64,000 bases of DNA from Variovorax paradoxus (GTDB taxonomy: Bacteria > Pseudomonadota > Gammaproteobacteria > Burkholderiales > Burkholderiaceae_C): positions 3,410,001 to 3,474,000 of the forward strand of contig NZ_CP123990.1 of the NCBI RefSeq assembly GCF_029919115.1, in the 5' to 3' direction. The notes beneath the pieces were generated by a model. That model did not search any database, was not told the DNA's origin, and saw only the letters and a program-made list of their open reading frames with translations. The translations under genes were made by a program, and so were the position numbers. Below are positions 1-9,471 of the stretch, one piece after another. Within the stretch, counting starts at the first letter, position 1, and every line of letters begins with the position of its first letter.

Positions 1-368
<368 letters not shown>

Positions 369-389
369 GCCGGACGCAAAGGAATCACC

Positions 390-704
390 ATGGCTACCAA
401 GCAAAAAATCCGCATCCGCCTGAAGGCTTTCGATTACAAGCTGATCGACCAGTCGGCAGCCGAAATCGTCGATACCGCCAAGCGCACCGGCGCGATCGTC
501 AAGGGCCCCGTGCCCCTGCCGACCCGCATGAAGCGTTTCGACATCCTGCGTTCGCCGCACGTCAACAAGACGTCGCGCGACCAGCTCGAGATCCGCACGC
601 ACCAGCGCCTGATGGACATCGTCGACCCGACCGACAAGACCGTGGACGCGCTGATGAAGCTCGACCTGCCGGCCGGCGTGGACGTCGAAATCAAGTTGCA
701 ATAA
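390..704 (+). CDS. rpsJ: 30S ribosomal protein S10
   Basis: S10 is a small-subunit head protein that also acts as NusE in antitermination. The 104-residue length equals the bacterial norm. The sequence starts [20 protein letters not shown] and carries the family signature around [20 protein letters not shown]. The start has an AAAGGA ribosome binding site about 9 nt upstream. rpsJ normally leads directly into rplC. Here it is followed by a strong intrinsic terminator and two unrelated genes, so it probably forms a transcription unit with tuf rather than with rplC. Confidence 0.98.
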   Translation: MATKQKIRIRLKAFDYKLIDQSAAEIVDTAKRTGAIVKGPVPLPTRMKRFDILRSPHVNKTSRDQLEIRTHQRLMDIVDPTDKTVDALMKLDLPAGVDVEIKLQ

Positions 705-734
705 ACATTGCGGCCTCGCGCCGCATCTTGTGAC

Positions 735-776
735 AAAGCCCGCCTGCAGAAATGCAGGCGGGCTTTGTTTTTTGTT
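735..776 (+). terminator. Rho-independent terminator after rpsJ
   Basis: A perfect 14-bp stem (735-748 with 753-766; AAAGCCCGCCTGCA and its complement) encloses a GAAA tetraloop at 749-752. It is followed by the T-rich tract GTTTTTTGTT. It lies 30 nt after the rpsJ stop codon and is expected to end the tuf-rpsJ transcript. Confidence 0.92.
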
Positions 777-854
777 CCGCGGATGTGGCATCCTCGCTGG
801 GCGGCGGCCTCCCTCCGTCGAGGCCTTGTTGAGTTGAATCGAGGACAGCACAGC

Positions 855-2462
855 ATGAGACACGGCAACTCTTCTTTTGCGTCGGCGGTAGCGGCATGCA
901 TCGCGGCGGCGGCTTTGCTGGCCGGCTGCGGTGGAGGTGGGGGCGGTGGAGGGGGCGGCGGTCTTCCGTTCCTGCCGGTAGTTCCCCCTGCTCCTCCTCC
1001 TGCAGCGGGATCGGTGACGCTGAGCGGCACGGCCACCTATGAGTCTGTGCCCAATCCAAACGGCACTCTCGTCTATGCCAGCGCCACTTCCAGGCCTGTG
1101 CGCGGTGCCGCGGTGGATGTGATCGATGCATCGACTTCTGCGCAACTGGCCACGGCAACCACCGACGACAACGGTGCCTACTCCGTGTCTGTGCCTGCGA
1201 ACACGGCGATTGCAGTGCGGGTCAAGGCGCAACTGGCGCGCGGCGGTGCGGGGCCGAACTGGGACGTGACGGTGCGGGACAACACCCGTTCCAGTGCGCT
1301 GTATTCCATGCAGAGCCCCGCGTTCTCGTCCGGGGCCGCTGCCTCGGTGCGCGACCTTCATGCGCCTTCGGGCTGGGGCGGTTCGAGCTACACCGGAGAT
1401 CGGGTGGCAGCGCCGTTCGCCATCCTGGATACGGTCTACGCCGCCATGCAGAAGGTGGTGTCGGGTGCGCCCGCGGCGGCTTTTCCGGCGTTGCGCGTGT
1501 ACTGGAGTATTAACAATGCCCCTTCTTCCGGCAGCGTTGCGGCGGGCCAGATCGGCACCACGTTCTTTGTGAGCAGAAGCACTGGCCGCGAGATCTACGT
1601 GCTCGGCAAGGAAGACGTGGACACCGACGAATACGACAACTCGGTGATCGCGCATGAATGGGGCCATTACTACCAGTCGGCCTTCAGCCGTGACGACTCG
1701 ATGGGCGGCTCCCATTCGCAGAGCCAGCGGCTCGATCGGCGGCTGGCTTTTTCCGAAGGCTGGGGCAATGCCTGGTCGGGCATCGCGCTCGAGCGCCGAA
1801 ACTATGTCGACTCGGGTGGCCCCCAGCAGTCGACCGCGCAGTTCAGCATCAACATCGATCTGGGTGCAGGCGCCGCAACGACGCCGGGCTGGTACCGCGA
1901 GCCGTCGATCCAGTCGGTTTTCTGGAACCTCAACCAGCAGGTCGGCTTCAAGCCCATACATGACGCGCTGACCAGCGTTCAATTCAGGGGCAGCGCTGCT
2001 GTCACCTCGATTCATCCGTTCTCCGCCGCCTTCAACGCCGTTGCCCCGGGCAGTGCCGCGGCACTGGCTGCCTTGCTCACCGGGCAGAGCATCAGCGCGG
2101 CGCCCAACGACCCATTCGGCGACGCCGAAACGAACAACGGCGGCATTCCGGTCACGATTCCGATGTACCGGAACGCCGCCGTGGGCGGCGGCATCACCCA
2201 GGCATGCGTCTCCGACGACGCTGGTACGGACAGCAACAACAAGCTCGGCAACTACGCCTATGTCCGCTTCACCGTGCCTGCCAGCCGCAGCTATCAGATC
2301 CTTGTGAACGGGCCGCCGGGAGCCATTCCGGATTTCGACATCTTCAGGGGCGGACCGGTTGCCCGAACCGGCAATACGGCCAGCCTCCCGGCCGGCGAGT
2401 ACGTTTTGGCTGTGACGAACCTCGGCACCGGCGATCCGTGCTTCGACGTCTCCATTCAGTAA
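855..2462 (+). CDS. Putative zinc metallopeptidase lipoprotein
   Basis: The protein has 535 residues. The N-terminus is a lipoprotein signal with lipobox LLAGC (Cys25), followed at once by a run of glycines. Residues ~50-120 look like a carboxypeptidase-regulatory-like beta domain ([20 protein letters not shown]...NGAYSVSVP). The catalytic centre is HEWGH (His267, Glu268, His271), an HEXXH zinc motif, with a candidate third ligand Glu301 in FSEGWGNAW about 30 residues on, as in gluzincins. The C-terminus ends in a small beta region. The ATG at 855 is chosen because it begins the signal peptide; the open frame extends upstream without meaning. It lies between rpsJ and rplC, an unusual place. 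Zinc peptidase activity is inferred; substrate and exact family are unknown. Confidence 0.75.
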   Translation: MRHGNSSFASAVAACIAAAALLAGCGGGGGGGGGGGLPFLPVVPPAPPPAAGSVTLSGTATYESVPNPNGTLVYASATSRPVRGAAVDVIDASTSAQLATATTDDNGAYSVSVPANTAIAVRVKAQLARGGAGPNWDVTVRDNTRSSALYSMQSPAFSSGAAASVRDLHAPSGWGGSSYTGDRVAAPFAILDTVYAAMQKVVSGAPAAAFPALRVYWSINNAPSSGSVAAGQIGTTFFVSRSTGREIYVLGKEDVDTDEYDNSVIAHEWGHYYQSAFSRDDSMGGSHSQSQRLDRRLAFSEGWGNAWSGIALERRNYVDSGGPQQSTAQFSINIDLGAGAATTPGWYREPSIQSVFWNLNQQVGFKPIHDALTSVQFRGSAAVTSIHPFSAAFNAVAPGSAAALAALLTGQSISAAPNDPFGDAETNNGGIPVTIPMYRNAAVGGGITQACVSDDAGTDSNNKLGNYAYVRFTVPASRSYQILVNGPPGAIPDFDIFRGGPVARTGNTASLPAGEYVLAVTNLGTGDPCFDVSIQ

Positions 2463-2473
2463 GAAAGGCCGCC

Positions 2474-3010
2474 ATGAACACCCGTTCAACCTCCATGATG
2501 GCAGCGGCATGTCTCGCCTTGGCGACGTTGCCGGCGCCAGCCGCGGCGGACGGCGAGCCTGCCGCGCGCAATCCCAGGCCTGCGGCGTCGCATCGCCATG
2601 CCGCTCCCATGACCACGGCGCCACAGAAACCCGGCAGTTCCGGGGTCAAGCTCCAATACCGCCTGGAAGGCACGCCGCAGGTGGGGCGAGCCACGCCCAT
2701 CGTGCTGCAATTCGAAGGTGTTACCGACGCTGACGGGGCTGCGGTCCGCCTGAGCGCCGACAGCGGGCTGACCTTGCAGGGCGGCAGTACGCTGACGCTG
2801 CCGGCGGGCAAGCGCACCACGGCCACCGTCGTCGTGGTCAGTGAAGCCGAAGGGCTCGCCTACCTCAATGTGTTCATCCGCCAGGGGGGCGCATCGAGCG
2901 CTGTTTCGGTCCCCGTCCAGACCGGCGCGGTGGCGCCCGCTCTCAAGTCGACAGGTGAGATGAAGTCCACGCCGGGCGGCGAGAGCATCATCACCATGCC
3001 CGTCAAATAG
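2474..3010 (+). CDS. Secreted protein of unknown function, partner of the metallopeptidase
   Basis: This 178-residue protein has a clear signal peptide (positive N-terminus, hydrophobic core, likely cut after PAPAAA near residue 25). A proline/histidine-rich linker follows, then a beta-rich domain (residues ~60-150) with alternating hydrophobic strands such as GGSTLTLPAGKRTTATVVVV. The family is not recognised. It starts 11 nt after the metallopeptidase stop with an AAGAAAGG binding site, so the two genes are almost certainly co-transcribed. A periplasmic accessory or inhibitor role is possible, but nothing in the sequence proves it. Confidence 0.7.
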   Translation: MNTRSTSMMAAACLALATLPAPAAADGEPAARNPRPAASHRHAAPMTTAPQKPGSSGVKLQYRLEGTPQVGRATPIVLQFEGVTDADGAAVRLSADSGLTLQGGSTLTLPAGKRTTATVVVVSEAEGLAYLNVFIRQGGASSAVSVPVQTGAVAPALKSTGEMKSTPGGESIITMPVK

Positions 3011-3068
3011 GCAGGAAAACGGGCAAAAGCGGGGCGTGGCGCGCTCGAAACCCCGCCCGTAACGCTGC

Positions 3069-3098
3069 TTGCACAGCGCCCGCATAGCGGGCTATAAT
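3069..3098 (+). promoter_or_regulatory. Sigma-70 promoter of the rplC operon
   Basis: A consensus -10 box TATAAT lies at 3093-3098 and a TTGCAC -35 candidate at 3069-3074, separated by 18 bp. It is the only good promoter between the rpsJ terminator and rplC and would give a ~150-nt 5' leader. The -35 matches only 3 of 6 consensus positions. Confidence 0.7.
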
Positions 3099-3104
3099 CG
3101 CTGG

Positions 3105-3254
3105 CTCTGCCCTAGTTGCGCCTATATGGGCGCTGCAAGTGCGGAGATTTATCAACCTTCTTTCGCAAGCCGGGAAGCCTTCGGGCGATCGGCTAAACGC
3201 TGTTGCCAATTGAAGTGACAGCGGCGAAAGAGGATCCATTTTTGGAGAAAACAA
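3105..3254 (+). promoter_or_regulatory. Structured 5' leader of rplC, possible autoregulatory site
   Basis: The ~150-nt leader contains a short hairpin (GCGCC at 3118-3122 with GGCGC at 3129-3133) and a second pairing (CGCTGT at 3198-3203 with ACAGCG at 3218-3223). In E. coli the S10-operon leader precedes rpsJ and is bound by L4. Here the operon begins at rplC, so this leader is the natural place for such control. Direct similarity to the E. coli leader is not visible. Confidence 0.3.
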
Positions 3255-3935
3255 ATGAGTCTGAGCAACTCCCTCGGGTTGCTGGGCCGCAAGGTGGGGA
3301 TGATGCGTCTCTTCACCGATGACGGGGACGCAGTTCCTGTCACGGTGGTGGATGTGTCCAACAACCGTGTGACCCAGATCAAGTCGCAAGAGACCGACGG
3401 CTACGTCGCGCTGCAAGTGACGTTCGGTTCGCGCAAGGCATCGCGCGTGACCAAGCCCCAAGCCGGCCACCTCGCCAAGGCGGGTGTCGAAGCTGGTGAA
3501 ATCATCCGCGAATTCCGCGTGACCGCCGATACCGCAGGTCAGCACAAGGCTGGCGGCGTCATTGCCGCAAGCAGCGTGTTCTCCGTGGGCCAGAAGGTCG
3601 ACGTGCAAGGCACCTCGATCGGTAAGGGCTACGCCGGTACCATCAAGCGCCACAACATGAGCTCGCAACGCGCGTCGCACGGTAACAGCCGTTCGCACAA
3701 CGTTCCCGGCTCGATCGGCATGGCACAAGACCCCGGTCGCGTGTTCCCCGGCAAGCGCATGACGGGCCACCTCGGTGACGTCACCAAGACGACGCAGAAC
3801 CTCGATGTGTTCCGCATCGACGAAGCTCGTCAACTGCTGCTCATCAAGGGCGCGATCCCGGGCGCAAAGGGTGGCTTCGTCACCGTGCGTCCCGCCATCA
3901 AGGCCAAGCCGCAAGCGGCTGAAGGAGCGAAGTAA
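3255..3935 (+). CDS. rplC: 50S ribosomal protein L3
   Basis: L3 is an early-assembly protein of the large subunit near the peptidyl transferase centre. At 226 residues it is slightly longer than E. coli L3 (209). It begins [20 protein letters not shown], carries the central loop [19 protein letters not shown] and the conserved [20 protein letters not shown] region. The extra length is a short Ala/Lys tail. A GGAGA site lies upstream. Its stop codon overlaps the rplD start by one base (TAATG), indicating translational coupling. Confidence 0.98.
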   Translation: MSLSNSLGLLGRKVGMMRLFTDDGDAVPVTVVDVSNNRVTQIKSQETDGYVALQVTFGSRKASRVTKPQAGHLAKAGVEAGEIIREFRVTADTAGQHKAGGVIAASSVFSVGQKVDVQGTSIGKGYAGTIKRHNMSSQRASHGNSRSHNVPGSIGMAQDPGRVFPGKRMTGHLGDVTKTTQNLDVFRIDEARQLLLIKGAIPGAKGGFVTVRPAIKAKPQAAEGAK

Positions 3936-4555
3936 TGCAACTCGAACTCCTGAACGAACAAGGCCAGGCCGCGTCGAAGTACGACGCCCCCGAGACCGTG
4001 TTCGGCCGTGACTACAACGAAGACCTGGTTCACCAGATCGTCGTTGCATTCCAGGCCAACGCCCGCCAAGGCACGCGCGCCCAGAAGGACCGCGAGCAGG
4101 TCAAGCACTCGACCAAGAAGCCTTTCAAGCAAAAGGGAACGGGCCGCGCCCGCGCCGGTATGACGTCCTCGCCGCTGTGGCGCGGGGGTGGCCGGATTTT
4201 CCCGAACATGCCTGACGAAAACTTCTCGCAGAAGATCAACAAGAAGATGTACCGCGCCGGCATGGCCGCCATCTTCTCGCAGCTCGCTCGCGAAGGCCGT
4301 CTGGCCGTGGTGGATTCGCTGACCGTGGATTCGCCCAAGACGAAGCCGCTGGCAGCCCGTTTCAAGGCAATGAATCTCGAGTCCGTGCTCGTGATCGCCG
4401 AAGAAGTCGACGAAAACCTGTACCTTGCCTCGCGCAATCTGGTGAACGTTCTCGTGGTCGAACCCCGCTACGCCGATCCGGTGTCGCTCGTTCACTATAA
4501 GAAGGTGCTGGTCACCAAGGGTGCCGTCGACAAGCTCAAGGAGATGTTCGCATGA
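3935..4555 (+). CDS. rplD: 50S ribosomal protein L4
   Basis: L4 lines the exit tunnel and, in gammaproteobacteria, also represses its own operon. The protein has 206 residues (E. coli 201). The conserved tunnel-loop segment [25 protein letters not shown] is at residues ~65-90, and [20 protein letters not shown] follows. The gene overlaps rplC by 1 nt and rplW by 4 nt (ATGA). Whether it autoregulates this split operon through the rplC leader is open. Confidence 0.98.
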   Translation: MQLELLNEQGQAASKYDAPETVFGRDYNEDLVHQIVVAFQANARQGTRAQKDREQVKHSTKKPFKQKGTGRARAGMTSSPLWRGGGRIFPNMPDENFSQKINKKMYRAGMAAIFSQLAREGRLAVVDSLTVDSPKTKPLAARFKAMNLESVLVIAEEVDENLYLASRNLVNVLVVEPRYADPVSLVHYKKVLVTKGAVDKLKEMFA

Positions 4556-4887
4556 GCCGCGTGAACCCTACCGCCGCTGAACGTACGTTCGAAGAAGGCC
4601 GCCTGATGGCGGTGCTGGTCGCCCCGATCGTGTCCGAAAAGGCCACGATGGTCGGCGAGAAGTCGAACGCTGTCACTTTCAAGGTGCTGCAAGACGCCAC
4701 CAAGCCCGAGATCAAGGCCGCTGTCGAACTGATGTTCAAGGTCGAAGTCCAGGGCGTGTCGGTGCTCAACACCAAGGGCAAGACCAAGCGCTTTGGCAAG
4801 TCCATCGGCCGCCGCGACAACGTTCGCAAGGCCTATGTGACCCTGAAGCCCGGTCAAGAGCTCAACCTCGTCGGGGAAGGCGCTTAA
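4552..4887 (+). CDS. rplW: 50S ribosomal protein L23
   Basis: L23 sits at the tunnel exit and docks trigger factor and SRP. The 111-residue reading starts at the ATG overlapping the rplD stop. The conserved core begins at Met19 ([19 protein letters not shown]) and includes [24 protein letters not shown] later start at 4606 would give a 93-residue protein. The ATGA overlap favours the longer form, with an N-terminal extension relative to E. coli (100 residues). Confidence 0.96.
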   Translation: MSRVNPTAAERTFEEGRLMAVLVAPIVSEKATMVGEKSNAVTFKVLQDATKPEIKAAVELMFKVEVQGVSVLNTKGKTKRFGKSIGRRDNVRKAYVTLKPGQELNLVGEGA

Positions 4888-4889
4888 TC

Positions 4890-5714
4890 ATGGCCGTCAT
4901 CAAGATGAAACCCACTTCGCCGGGCCAACGCGGCGCGGTGAAGATCTCGCGGGACCACCTGTTCAAGGGTGCTCCTCACGCGCCTCTGCTGGAGCCCCAG
5001 TTCCAGAAGGCCGGCCGCAACAACAACGGCCACATCACGATCCGTCATCGTGGCGGCGGTGCCAAGCACCACTACCGCGTTGTCGACTTCGTGCGCAACA
5101 AGGACGGCATCCCGGCCAAGGTCGAACGCATCGAATACGACCCGAACCGCACCGCCCATATTGCCCTGGTCTGCTACGCCGACGGCGAGCGCCGCTACAT
5201 CATCGCCCCGCGCGGTCTTGAAGCCGGTGCAACGCTGCTGAGCGGTTCGGAAGCCCCGATCCGCGCAGGCAACACGCTGCCGATCCGCAACATTCCGGTC
5301 GGCTCGACGATCCACTGCATCGAACTGCAACCCGGCAAGGGTGCGCAGATCGCGCGTTCGGCTGGTACGTCGGCCACGCTGCTGGCTCGCGAAGGCGTCT
5401 ACGCCCAGGTCCGCATGCGTTCGGGTGAGGTGCGCCGCATCCACATCGAATGCCGCGCCACCATTGGTGAAGTCGCAAACGAAGAGCACAGCCTGCGCCA
5501 ACTCGGCAAGGCCGGTGTGAAGCGCCACATGGGTATTCGCCCGACCGTTCGCGGCGTGGTGATGAACCCGGTCGACCACCCGCACGGTGGTGGCGAAGGC
5601 AAGACCGGCGAAGGCCGCCATCCTGTCGACCCATGGGGCAACCTGACCAAGGGCTACCGTACCCGTAACAACAAGCGCACGCAGGTCTTCATCGTGTCGC
5701 GCCGCAAGAAGTAA
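4890..5714 (+). CDS. rplB: 50S ribosomal protein L2
   Basis: L2 is a large-subunit rRNA-binding protein needed for subunit association and peptidyl transfer. Its 274 residues match the family. Conserved parts seen are the [15 protein letters not shown] segment near residue 50 and the C-terminal [20 protein letters not shown] with the near-universal histidine (DHPHGGG). It starts 2 nt after rplW within the operon. Confidence 0.98.
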   Translation: MAVIKMKPTSPGQRGAVKISRDHLFKGAPHAPLLEPQFQKAGRNNNGHITIRHRGGGAKHHYRVVDFVRNKDGIPAKVERIEYDPNRTAHIALVCYADGERRYIIAPRGLEAGATLLSGSEAPIRAGNTLPIRNIPVGSTIHCIELQPGKGAQIARSAGTSATLLAREGVYAQVRMRSGEVRRIHIECRATIGEVANEEHSLRQLGKAGVKRHMGIRPTVRGVVMNPVDHPHGGGEGKTGEGRHPVDPWGNLTKGYRTRNNKRTQVFIVSRRKK

Positions 5715-5724
5715 GGGATAGCAA

Positions 5725-6003
5725 ATGACTCGCTCTCTCAAAAAGGGTCCGTTTGTTGACCATCACCTCGTGGCCAAGGCCGACAAGGCAGTGACGACGA
5801 AGGACAAGAAGCCGATCAAGACCTGGTCGCGCCGCTCGATGGTTCTGCCCGAGTTCATCGGCCTGACCATTGCCGTGCACAACGGCAAGCAGCACGTGCC
5901 TGTCTACATTACCGATCAAATGGTCGGCCACAAGCTCGGCGAATTTGCGCTCACGCGTACGTTCAAGGGGCACCCCGCGGACAAGAAAGTCCAGAAGAAG
6001 TAA
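5725..6003 (+). CDS. rpsS: 30S ribosomal protein S19
   Basis: S19 forms a complex with S13 in the small-subunit head and contacts tRNA. The 92 residues are the standard length. The sequence starts [15 protein letters not shown] and has the core [24 protein letters not shown] and the signature [15 protein letters not shown]. It lies 10 nt after rplB with a GGGA site. Confidence 0.98.
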   Translation: MTRSLKKGPFVDHHLVAKADKAVTTKDKKPIKTWSRRSMVLPEFIGLTIAVHNGKQHVPVYITDQMVGHKLGEFALTRTFKGHPADKKVQKK

Positions 6004-6012
6004 GGAACGACC

Positions 6013-6345
6013 ATGTCTGAAACACGTGCAGTCCTCCGCGGTGTCCGCCTCTCGGTCGACAAGGGCCGTCTGGTCGCTGACCTGATCCGCGGCAAGAAGG
6101 TTGATCAAGCGCTCAACGTTCTGCAATTCACGCAGAAAAAGGCCGCTGTGATCATCAAGAAGGTGCTCGAGTCGGCAATTGCCAACGCCGAGCACAACGA
6201 TGGCGCCGATATCGACGAACTGAAGGTCAAGACCATCTACGTCGAACAGGGCGCAACGCTCAAGCGCTTCACCGCGCGAGCCAAGGGTCGCGGTAACCGC
6301 ATCAGCAAGCCCACGTGCCATGTGTACGTGACGGTTGGCAACTAA
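6013..6345 (+). CDS. rplV: 50S ribosomal protein L22
   Basis: L22 binds all domains of 23S rRNA and its beta-hairpin lines the exit tunnel. The 110 residues match E. coli (110). Conserved segments are [20 protein letters not shown] near the N-terminus and the hairpin region [20 protein letters not shown], where macrolide resistance changes are known in other bacteria. It is spaced 9 nt from rpsS. Confidence 0.98.
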   Translation: MSETRAVLRGVRLSVDKGRLVADLIRGKKVDQALNVLQFTQKKAAVIIKKVLESAIANAEHNDGADIDELKVKTIYVEQGATLKRFTARAKGRGNRISKPTCHVYVTVGN

Positions 6346-6362
6346 GAACGCCTGGAAGAAAT

Positions 6363-7289
6363 ATGGGACAGAAAATCCATCCGACCGGCTTCCGCCTTGC
6401 GGTTACCCGTAACTGGTCCAGCCGCTGGTACGCAAGCGACCGCGATTTCGCGGGCATGCTGGCTGAAGACATCAAGGTTCGCGAATACCTCAAGAAGAAG
6501 CTGAAGAACGCTTCGGTGTCGCGCGTCATGATCGAGCGTCCCGCCAAGAACGCACGCATCACGATCTACTCGGCTCGTCCGGGCGTCGTGATCGGCAAGA
6601 AGGGCGAAGACATCGAGAACCTCAAGCGCGAACTGGGCAAGCAGCTCGGCGTGCCTGTGGCAGTGAACATCGAAGAAGTGCGCAAGCCTGAAATCGATGC
6701 CCAGCTGATCGCCGACAGCATCACGCAGCAGCTCGAAAAGCGGATCATGTTCCGCCGCGCCATGAAGCGCGCCATGCAAAACGCCATGCGTCTGGGTGCC
6801 CAAGGCATCAAGATCATGTCGGCTGGCCGCCTGAACGGTATCGAAATTGCTCGTACCGAGTGGTATCGCGAAGGTCGCGTGCCCCTCCACACGCTGCGCG
6901 CCGACATCGACTACGGCACCTCGGAAGCCAAGACCACCTACGGCGTCATCGGCGTCAAGGTCTGGGTCTACAAGGGCGACACGCTGGGTCGTAACGACCT
7001 GCCGGCCGTCGAAACGCCGCGTCCCGATGAAGAGCGTCGCCCGCGTGGTCCGCGCCGCGATGGCCGCCCCGGTGGCGACCGTCCGGGTTCGGATCGTCGT
7101 GGTCCCGGCCCGCGCGCCGGTGCCCGTGGTCCGATCGGTGGCAACACCGCTCCGGCCGACGGCAGCGACAAGCCCGCAGAAGCTACTGGCGCAGCTCCCG
7201 CTGCGCCGGGTGCAGACTCGAAACCCGCCGTTAAGCGCGTCCGCAAAGCCGCGCCAGCTGCAGCAGCTGACGGTGCCAAGACCGAGTGA
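6363..7289 (+). CDS. rpsC: 30S ribosomal protein S3 with long C-terminal tail
   Basis: S3 guards mRNA entry on the small subunit. The core (residues 1-~212) starts [18 protein letters not shown], has the KH motif [11 protein letters not shown] (74-84) and the C-domain [20 protein letters not shown]. Residues ~213-308 form an extra Arg/Gly/Pro then Ala/Pro-rich tail that E. coli S3 (233 residues) lacks. It looks disordered and positively charged at first. The ATG at 6363 with upstream GGAAGAAAT is chosen because it starts the conserved N-terminus; the open frame runs further upstream into rplV. Confidence 0.97.
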   Translation: MGQKIHPTGFRLAVTRNWSSRWYASDRDFAGMLAEDIKVREYLKKKLKNASVSRVMIERPAKNARITIYSARPGVVIGKKGEDIENLKRELGKQLGVPVAVNIEEVRKPEIDAQLIADSITQQLEKRIMFRRAMKRAMQNAMRLGAQGIKIMSAGRLNGIEIARTEWYREGRVPLHTLRADIDYGTSEAKTTYGVIGVKVWVYKGDTLGRNDLPAVETPRPDEERRPRGPRRDGRPGGDRPGSDRRGPGPRAGARGPIGGNTAPADGSDKPAEATGAAPAAPGADSKPAVKRVRKAAPAAAADGAKTE

Positions 7290-7317
7290 TCGGTCTTAGA
7301 ACTACGGAGTATTAAAA

Positions 7318-7734
7318 ATGCTGCAACCTGCACGCAGAAAGTTCCGCAAGGAACAAAAGGGCCGCAACACCGGCATCGCAACCACGGGTAACTCGGTTGC
7401 GTTCGGTGACTTCGGTCTCAAATGCACCGACCGCGGCCGCCTCACGGCGCGCCAGATCGAAGCCGCTCGCCGCGCGATTTCGCGTCACGTGAAGCGTGGT
7501 GGCCGTATCTGGATCCGCGTGTTCCCGGACAAGCCGATCTCTACCAAGCCCGCCGAAGTGCGGATGGGTAACGGTAAGGGCAACCCCGAGTACTACGTCG
7601 CTGAAATCCAGCCTGGCAAGATCGTGTTCGAGATCGTCGGCGTGCCCGAAGAACTCGCCCGCGAAGCGTTCCGCCTGGCCGCCGCCAAGCTTCCGCTGCG
7701 TACGACGTTTGTCGCTCGCCAGCTCGGCGCCTGA
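7318..7734 (+). CDS. rplP: 50S ribosomal protein L16
   Basis: L16 sits at the A-site side of the large subunit and helps tRNA positioning. It has 138 residues (E. coli 136). It begins [17 protein letters not shown] and includes [18 protein letters not shown] and the loop [19 protein letters not shown], hallmarks of the family. A TACGGAGTA site precedes the start. It lies 28 nt after rpsC. Confidence 0.98.
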   Translation: MLQPARRKFRKEQKGRNTGIATTGNSVAFGDFGLKCTDRGRLTARQIEAARRAISRHVKRGGRIWIRVFPDKPISTKPAEVRMGNGKGNPEYYVAEIQPGKIVFEIVGVPEELAREAFRLAAAKLPLRTTFVARQLGA

Positions 7735-7747
7735 GAGGAGAACATCC

Positions 7748-7999
7748 ATGGCAACACGTAAGAAAAAAGAAACCGCGGCTCCGGCCAAGGTGACCAAGGC
7801 TGCAACCCTGCGCACGAAGGACGTCGCAGGCCTGCAAGCTGAAATCAAGGACCTGCAGAAGGCCCATTTCGGCCTGCGCATGCAGAAAGCCACGCAACAG
7901 CTGTCGAACACCTCGACGCTGCGCGTGACGCGCCGCGACATCGCGCGCGCCAAGACCATTCTTGCTCAGAAGCAGCAAGAAACCCAAGCCGCCAAGTAA
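7748..7999 (+). CDS. rpmC: 50S ribosomal protein L29 with N-terminal extension
   Basis: L29 is a small two-helix protein near the tunnel exit. The 83-residue product is longer than the usual ~63-65. The first ~20 residues are a Lys/Ala-rich extension ([19 protein letters not shown]), after which the family core begins ([20 protein letters not shown]) and ends with [20 protein letters not shown] 8 nt before the ATG at 7748 supports this start. The gene is 13 nt after rplP. Confidence 0.95.
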   Translation: MATRKKKETAAPAKVTKAATLRTKDVAGLQAEIKDLQKAHFGLRMQKATQQLSNTSTLRVTRRDIARAKTILAQKQQETQAAK

Positions 8000-8008
8000 G
8001 GAGTGAAC

Positions 8009-8278
8009 ATGACGGAAGCTAAAAAATCCCTCAAGCGCACCTTGATCGGCAAGGTGGTCAGCGACAAGCGTGCCAAGACCGTGACCGTGCTGGTCGAGCG
8101 CCGTGTGAAGCACGAGCTCTACGGCAAGATCGTGGCCAAGACGAGCAAGTACCACGCCCATGACGAAAAGGGCGAGTACAAGCTGGGCGACACCATCGAG
8201 ATCACGGAAAGCCGTCCGATTTCGAAGACCAAGAACTGGGTCGTGACCCGTCTGGTCGAGAAGGCCGTGCTGGTCTGA
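8009..8278 (+). CDS. rpsQ: 30S ribosomal protein S17
   Basis: S17 is a primary 16S rRNA-binding protein. The 89-residue product has the core [20 protein letters not shown] and the typical [17 protein letters not shown] segment. The ATG at 8009 is chosen over an in-frame GTG at 8003 because AAGGAG lies 5-6 nt upstream of the ATG. It is the last gene of this S10 block. A terminator follows and the spc operon (rplN onward) is not in this window. Confidence 0.97.
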   Translation: MTEAKKSLKRTLIGKVVSDKRAKTVTVLVERRVKHELYGKIVAKTSKYHAHDEKGEYKLGDTIEITESRPISKTKNWVVTRLVEKAVLV

Positions 8279-8327
8279 TCGCCGGTTGATACGCATCGGG
8301 AGGCCTCTTGAAGGCAACCCAACCCGA

Positions 8328-8360
8328 AACGGCCCACAATGTGGGCCGTTTTTCTTTTTC
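8328..8360 (+). terminator. Rho-independent terminator after rpsQ
   Basis: A perfect 10-bp stem AACGGCCCAC (8328-8337) / GTGGGCCGTT (8341-8350) with an AAT loop is followed by TTTCTTTTTC. It closes the ribosomal protein operon 49 nt after the rpsQ stop and lies just before the peroxiredoxin start. Confidence 0.9.
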
Positions 8361-8372
8361 AGGAGCATCTAG

Positions 8373-8879
8373 ATGATCAAAGTCGGCGACACCCTTCCTT
8401 CGGCAACCCTGCAGGAATACTCCGAGGTCGAGGGCGAAGGCTGCAGCATCGGCCCCAACCCTGTGGACGTGAGCAAGGCGACGGCTGGCAAGACCATTGC
8501 GCTGTTCGCTCTGCCGGGCGCCTTCACGCCCACCTGCTCGGCCAAGCACGTGCCGGGCTATGTGCAGCATTTCGACGACTTCAAGACCGCTGGCGTGGAT
8601 GAGATCTGGTGCGTGAGCGTGAACGACGCGTTCGTGATGGGCGCCTGGGCGCGCGACCAGAAGACCGGCACCAAGGTGCGCATGTTGGCCGACGGCAGCG
8701 CCGACTTCGCCAAGGCCACTGGGCTTACGCTCGACCTGACTGCTCGCGGCATGGGCCTGCGCAGCAACCGTTATTCAATGCTCGTGAAGGACGGCAAGGT
8801 GGCAGCGCTCAACGTCGAGGCACCGGGCAAGTTCGAAGTCAGCAACGCCGAGACGCTGCTGGCCCAGGCCCGCGGCTGA
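8373..8879 (+). CDS. Peroxiredoxin of the Prx5 family
   Basis: This cytoplasmic thiol peroxidase would reduce H2O2 and organic peroxides using a glutathione- or thioredoxin-type donor. The 168 residues have the redoxin fold with the peroxidatic motif LPGAFTPTCS (Cys55) and the Prx5-type segment KVRMLADGSADFAKATGL. The conserved Arg lies in GMGLRSNRYSMLV. It stands alone, with a CAGGAG site after the rpsQ terminator; the terminator tail may overlap its promoter. The family is sure, the reductant is not. Confidence 0.93.
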   Translation: MIKVGDTLPSATLQEYSEVEGEGCSIGPNPVDVSKATAGKTIALFALPGAFTPTCSAKHVPGYVQHFDDFKTAGVDEIWCVSVNDAFVMGAWARDQKTGTKVRMLADGSADFAKATGLTLDLTARGMGLRSNRYSMLVKDGKVAALNVEAPGKFEVSNAETLLAQARG

Positions 8880-8883
8880 TAGC

Positions 8884-9471
8884 TCAGAGATCGGCCTTGA
8901 GGTAGTGCGCGCCAGCAATCGGGTTGTGATAGTAGGGCGGCACTTCCTCGAAACCCAGGTCTTCATAGAGCGCGCGGGCCGATTCCATGTCGTCCAGCGT
9001 GTCGAGCAGCACGCAGGCGTAGCCCGCGCCGCGAGCCGCATCGAGAATGGCTTCGGCCAGCTGGCGGCCGACACCCAGTCCGCGAAAACCGGGCCGCACG
9101 AACAGGCGCTTCATCTCGGCGGCATTGGCGTAGTCGGCGTTGTCGAGCGGCCGCAGGGCGCAGCAGCCGGCCACGTGCGCCAGGGCTCCGTTCGGGCGCA
9201 AAAGGGTGGGCGCCTCTTGTCCGGCGGCCTCCTTGATATGGGCCGGGTCGACCAGGGCGAGCAACAGTGCGCCGCGCGGTTCTGCGTAGTCTCCCGGAAG
9301 CGCGGCAACTTCCTCTTCGAAGTTCTGAAAGCACAGGTCGATGTTCAGCGAGGCCGCGTAGTCCCGAAATATCGCGCGCGCCGCATCGAACTCATGGGCT
9401 TCGTCCGGCGTCAGCAGTACGACGGCCGGCGTGTCTGCGAGCGGCAGGGGCCGTGAAACTGAAAAGCTCAT
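8884..9471 (-). CDS. GNAT family N-acetyltransferase
   Basis: The protein has 195 residues. The GNAT acetyl-CoA-binding motif A is clear: FVRPGFRGLGVGRQLAEAIL (R/QxxGxG/A), followed by motif B ALYEDLGFEEVPPYYHNP. The ATG at 9471 overlaps the stop of the upstream cytochrome b561 gene by 4 nt (ATGA), which decides the start over an earlier in-frame one. Substrate (protein, amine or small molecule) cannot be told. The pairing with cytochrome b561 is probably only transcriptional. Confidence 0.88.
   Translation of the reverse strand: MSFSVSRPLPLADTPAVVLLTPDEAHEFDAARAIFRDYAASLNIDLCFQNFEEEVAALPGDYAEPRGALLLALVDPAHIKEAAGQEAPTLLRPNGALAHVAGCCALRPLDNADYANAAEMKRLFVRPGFRGLGVGRQLAEAILDAARGAGYACVLLDTLDDMESARALYEDLGFEEVPPYYHNPIAGAHYLKADL

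Noticed and set aside
928-963. Glycine codon run after the lipobox as a phase-variable tract
   Set aside because: The run mixes GGT, GGA, GGG and GGC codons and has no long homopolymer; slipped-strand switching is unlikely.
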